DNA from: CAZVRZ01 sp964629965
Lineage (GTDB): Bacteria; Chloroflexota; Anaerolineae; Anaerolineales; UBA4823
Direction: 5' to 3'
NCBI GenBank assembly: GCA_964629965.1
Contig: CAZVRZ010000216.1
Coordinates: 1 to 7,458 of the forward strand
DNA: 7,458 nucleotides
Notes under the pieces: model-generated
Told to the model about the DNA's origin: nothing
Seen by the model: the letters and a program-made list of their open reading frames with translations, nothing else
Database searches by the model: none
In this document: piece by piece, positions 4,861-7,458 of the stretch
Numbering within the stretch: the stretch's first letter is position 1
Layout of the letters: each line of letters opens with the position of its first letter
Translations under genes and position numbers: made by a program

Positions 4861-6426
4861 ATGAAACCTTCCATTCTTGTGGCGACTTCTACACTGGGAT
4901 TTGGGGAATTGATTACGCAAACCTTCAATGAGTTGGGAGATGTGCAGGCAGTTTTAGCCGTAAGCGCCGCTGAAACCTTGAAATTCATCCAGCAGAAGAA
5001 TTTTGAGGTTGCTATTCTCGATGTGGAAATGGAGGATCTATCGTTTCTAGAAACTGTCCAATACCTGAGAAAGAATTCTCCAGATGTTCGGTTGATTGTT
5101 ATTCCTCCAGATAATGATGTAAACCATCCTTTGCTGACCGGTCTACAGCCAGATGGCTTTCTTTCTAAACCGTTCTACCTTCCCGATTTGGTGGATACGA
5201 TAAAAGATGTATTAAAAGCGAAAATGATCGCGAAAAAGCCGATCCATCTTGGTGTTCCTGATCAGCAAGTCGATGTGAATCATTTGGTGAAAGAAAACCT
5301 GGCTTTGCCGGCATGGTTGAGTGATGTCTCCCGTGCTGCGCGCTTGTTGGCAAGTTTGTCGCTAGAATCGTCTGCCCAGGCTGCCTTGATCATCAGGGAT
5401 CAAACCCTATGGGCTTATGCCGGACACTTGTCGCAGAAAGAGGCGGATGAGCTCGTTCAAACGATCAACATCTATTGGAGCCGTGACCTGTCCTCAAAGA
5501 ACAGCAAAGGCGATCTGGCGCGGTTTGCACGCTTGAGCTTAGGGGGTGAGTATATGTTATATGCCACCAGCCTGGCAAAAGGCCTGGTTCTTGCCCTGGC
5601 TTTTGACGTTATGACGCCTTTTAGCCGGATTCGCGCCCAGGCTGGGCAATTGGCCAAGGCGTTGGCCTCTCCTCCCGATAGTGTAAAAGAGCAGGCGCTC
5701 GCAGAGCCTGTCAAAATAGTGGATCACCCTCAAGCCGAAAATACCCTGCCTGACATACCTGATTTTCAACTGGTTCTGCCAGGCAATGATCCGCTTGGTC
5801 AATTTCTTGAACAAGAAGTTGATGGAGCAGCTCGCGAAGATGCTGATCCTGAGGCAGCACCTGTAGAAGAGATTTTTGAACATACTGAGAGTGGAGAAAG
5901 CTCGCACAGGGTGCTCAGTGAATGGGTTCCGTTATCTGAAACGGGAATGGCTCAAAAACCTATGGGGCCCATGCCGATAAAACCATTCAATCGATATACT
6001 TTAGATCAACTGGATTTCCATTCTCCGACACCGACCCTGGCTAATCTAGCTTATGCAGGCATGATCATTCCTCGTATGCCGCAACACCTGATTCGGGGCG
6101 ATCTGGCTGAAAAACTCACCGCATGGGTCTCTCAGATTTTTCTGGCATTTGCCTGGAAGCTGGATTCTATCCGTGTGCATGAAGAATACTTGTTGTTTGT
6201 GGCCAAAGTCTCGCCAAGTACTTCTCCCAGCTACCTGATGCGGATCATCCGACAGCATACCTCGCAAAGAATTTTCTCGGATTTTCCAGGGCTGGCGGAC
6301 GATAATCCTTCTGGAGATTTTTGGGCTCCTGGATATCTGATTATGAGTAGTATGGAGCCGCCGCCACAACCAGTGATTGAAGACTTCATCCTGCAAACCC
6401 GCCGTTATCAGGGAATTTCCGATTGA
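4861..6426 (+). CDS. Receiver-like / roadblock-like / IS200 TnpA-like fusion protein
   Basis: This is an unusual 521-residue cytosolic protein with no recognised name. Residues about 1-120 have the response-regulator receiver pattern, with the phospho-acceptor position kept (Asp54 in AILDVEM) and the conserved Lys103 (LSKPF). The Mg-binding acidic pair is replaced by Thr9-Ser10, and the usual Thr/Ser after strand 4 is Pro82, so it is probably a pseudo-receiver. Residues about 165-270 resemble a roadblock/LC7 domain (AALIIRDQTLWAYAG, GEYMLYATSLAKGLVLALAF). Residues about 272-380 are an acidic, Pro-rich linker. Residues about 397-515 resemble the IS200/IS605 (Y1) transposase fold, including SQRIFSDFP, a Gly/Trp-rich FWAPGYLIMSS and a closing helix. 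The metal-binding HUH histidines are replaced by Tyr443 and Leu445, and the catalytic Tyr by Phe509, so nuclease activity is not expected. A regulatory or nucleic-acid-binding role is inference. No Shine-Dalgarno sequence is visible, but no alternative start keeps the receiver domain. polA follows after 27 bp. Confidence 0.85.
   Translation: MKPSILVATSTLGFGELITQTFNELGDVQAVLAVSAAETLKFIQQKNFEVAILDVEMEDLSFLETVQYLRKNSPDVRLIVIPPDNDVNHPLLTGLQPDGFLSKPFYLPDLVDTIKDVLKAKMIAKKPIHLGVPDQQVDVNHLVKENLALPAWLSDVSRAARLLASLSLESSAQAALIIRDQTLWAYAGHLSQKEADELVQTINIYWSRDLSSKNSKGDLARFARLSLGGEYMLYATSLAKGLVLALAFDVMTPFSRIRAQAGQLAKALASPPDSVKEQALAEPVKIVDHPQAENTLPDIPDFQLVLPGNDPLGQFLEQEVDGAAREDADPEAAPVEEIFEHTESGESSHRVLSEWVPLSETGMAQKPMGPMPIKPFNRYTLDQLDFHSPTPTLANLAYAGMIIPRMPQHLIRGDLAEKLTAWVSQIFLAFAWKLDSIRVHEEYLLFVAKVSPSTSPSYLMRIIRQHTSQRIFSDFPGLADDNPSGDFWAPGYLIMSSMEPPPQPVIEDFILQTRRYQGISD
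6049..6405 (+). other. Domesticated IS200/IS605 TnpA-like domain
   Basis: This part of the fusion gene encodes residues about 397-515. Read against the well-known IS608 TnpA pattern from memory, the order of elements is preserved: an N-terminal strand and helix, a strand at the HUH position (EEYLLFVAKV), a helix with the SxRIxxxF pattern, an aromatic-Gly strand, and a C-terminal helix where the tyrosine should be. There are no terminal palindromes or left/right element ends around it, and it lies inside a longer reading frame, so it is not an insertion sequence. Confidence 0.55.
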
Positions 6427-6453
6427 CAATCATTCAATACCTTGAGGTGAACA

Positions 6454-7458
6454 ATGCCCCCTGTTTTATATTTGCTTGATGGACATGCCCTGGCATACCG
6501 TACATATTACGCGCTGACGCGTGGCACCCCTGGTAGCTTTACAACTCGCTCTGGTGAACCTACTGCAGGGGTCTTTGGCTTTACGAGCGTTTTGCTGCGA
6601 ATCCTTGAACAAGACCACCCCGACTATTTAATGGTAGCCTTTGATACCGGAAAGACATTCCGCGATGCTTTGTTTGCTGATTACAAAGGTACGCGTGCCA
6701 AGATGCCGGATGATCTACGCACTCAGATGGAACGTATTCGCCAACTGGTAGATGCATTTAACATTCCCAGATTGGAAATTGAAAACTATGAGGCTGACGA
6801 TGTGCTGGGCAGCGTTGCTTGTTGGGCCGCTGCTCAGGGCTACGCAGTCAAGATCATTACCGGCGATCGTGATCTGCTTCAGCTTGTCAGCGATCGCATT
6901 TGGGTACGTTTGCCAGGCAAGAGCCTGGCAGATGCGCGCGATTTTCGTCCACCAGATGTTCTAGATTTTCTCGGTGTGCGACCTGACCAGGTGGTGGATT
7001 TCAAGGCGCTTACCGGCGACAAGTCAGATAATATTCCTGGCGTCCCAGGTATTGGTGAAAAGACAGCCATCACTTTGCTCCAGACGTATGATACGCTCGA
7101 AGGCGTTTTTGCACATATTGATGAGATTGGCGGCGCAGTGCGGAAAAAATTAGAGCAGGGACAAGAATCGGCCTGGCTCAGTCACAAACTGGCAACGATT
7201 GTAACCTCGTTGGCTATGCCTCTCGACATGGATCGGGCGCGGACTGAGCATTTTGATCCTAGTATGGTTGAGGCGCTTTTTCGTGAGTTGGAATTTCGTT
7301 CTTTACTGGATCGCCTGACTGCTCTATATCCGCTTTATGGCAAGAAACCTGATTCGAAAGGACGCCAGCTTTCCCTTTTCGAACAGAATCCTACGTCGAG
7401 CAAGCTCGCAGGATCAGAAGAACAGGCAGCACCGGTGCCGGAGACCGCAGCAGCCGCC
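6454..7458 (+). CDS. polA: DNA polymerase I, N-terminal part (cut by window edge)
   Basis: The 335 visible codons have no stop and run off the window. They encode the 5'-3' exonuclease (FEN-like) domain of DNA polymerase I, which removes RNA primers and flaps during Okazaki fragment maturation and repair. Metal-binding acidic residues are in place: Asp9 (LLDGHALAYR), Asp64 (VAFDTG), the YEADD cluster (112-116), TGDRD (136-140) and GDKSDN (188-193). The helix-three-turn-helix GVPGIGEKTA (196-205) binds DNA. The sequence continues past the nuclease domain through the ELEFRSLLDRL segment (278-288) into a low-complexity Ala/Pro/Glu linker. This fits full-length PolA, not a stand-alone exonuclease, but the 3'-5' exonuclease and polymerase domains are outside the window. 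The start is supported by GAGGTGA at 6444-6450. The 27-bp gap after the fusion gene suggests co-transcription. Confidence 0.95.
   Translation, partial: MPPVLYLLDGHALAYRTYYALTRGTPGSFTTRSGEPTAGVFGFTSVLLRILEQDHPDYLMVAFDTGKTFRDALFADYKGTRAKMPDDLRTQMERIRQLVDAFNIPRLEIENYEADDVLGSVACWAAAQGYAVKIITGDRDLLQLVSDRIWVRLPGKSLADARDFRPPDVLDFLGVRPDQVVDFKALTGDKSDNIPGVPGIGEKTAITLLQTYDTLEGVFAHIDEIGGAVRKKLEQGQESAWLSHKLATIVTSLAMPLDMDRARTEHFDPSMVEALFRELEFRSLLDRLTALYPLYGKKPDSKGRQLSLFEQNPTSSKLAGSEEQAAPVPETAAAA

Noticed and set aside
6049..6405. Active IS200/IS605 insertion sequence
   Set aside because: The TnpA-like domain is inside a longer frame, lacks the HUH and tyrosine residues, and has no flanking subterminal hairpins or TnpB.

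Overview
The window looks like a chromosomal housekeeping region of a member of the Chloroflexota, probably class Anaerolineae. This placement is an inference from three things: the style of the exported SLT-type protein, the rho / LysM-M23 pairing, and the roadblock-containing fusion gene next to polA. No rRNA or other marker is present to confirm it. A run of 10 Ns at 2611-2620 shows that this is a draft assembly, possibly metagenome-derived.

Layout. Positions 1-462 are non-coding. They hold a C/T-rich repeat-bearing stretch, a strong extended -10 promoter (about 299-327), and a roughly 130-nt leader with a possible 15-codon leader peptide followed by a 30-nt stretch without G. Then comes rho (463-1740, transcription terminator Rho). 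It overlaps by one base a membrane-anchored LysM-M23 peptidase gene (1740-2899), which is broken in the assembly by the N gap. A 61-codon gene of unknown function follows (2938-3123). These three genes form an apparent operon on the + strand. Converging on them is a - strand gene (3156-4799) for a secreted, cysteine-rich protein with a C-terminal SLT/lytic-transglycosylase-like domain. Divergent from that, across 61 bp, is a 521-residue protein (4861-6426). It combines a degenerate response-regulator receiver domain, a roadblock/LC7-like domain, an acidic linker and a C-terminal domain that looks like an IS200/IS605 TnpA fold without its catalytic residues. The 5' end of polA (6454 to the window edge) follows 27 bp later, probably in the same transcript.

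How the genes may work together. Rho and DNA polymerase I are core information-processing enzymes. The M23 and SLT proteins are both exported and probably act on peptidoglycan, cutting peptide cross-links and glycan strands respectively. No clear intrinsic terminator was seen anywhere in the window.

The most unusual item is the receiver-roadblock-TnpA-like fusion. It appears to be an exapted, catalytically dead transposase fold joined to signalling and scaffold domains.
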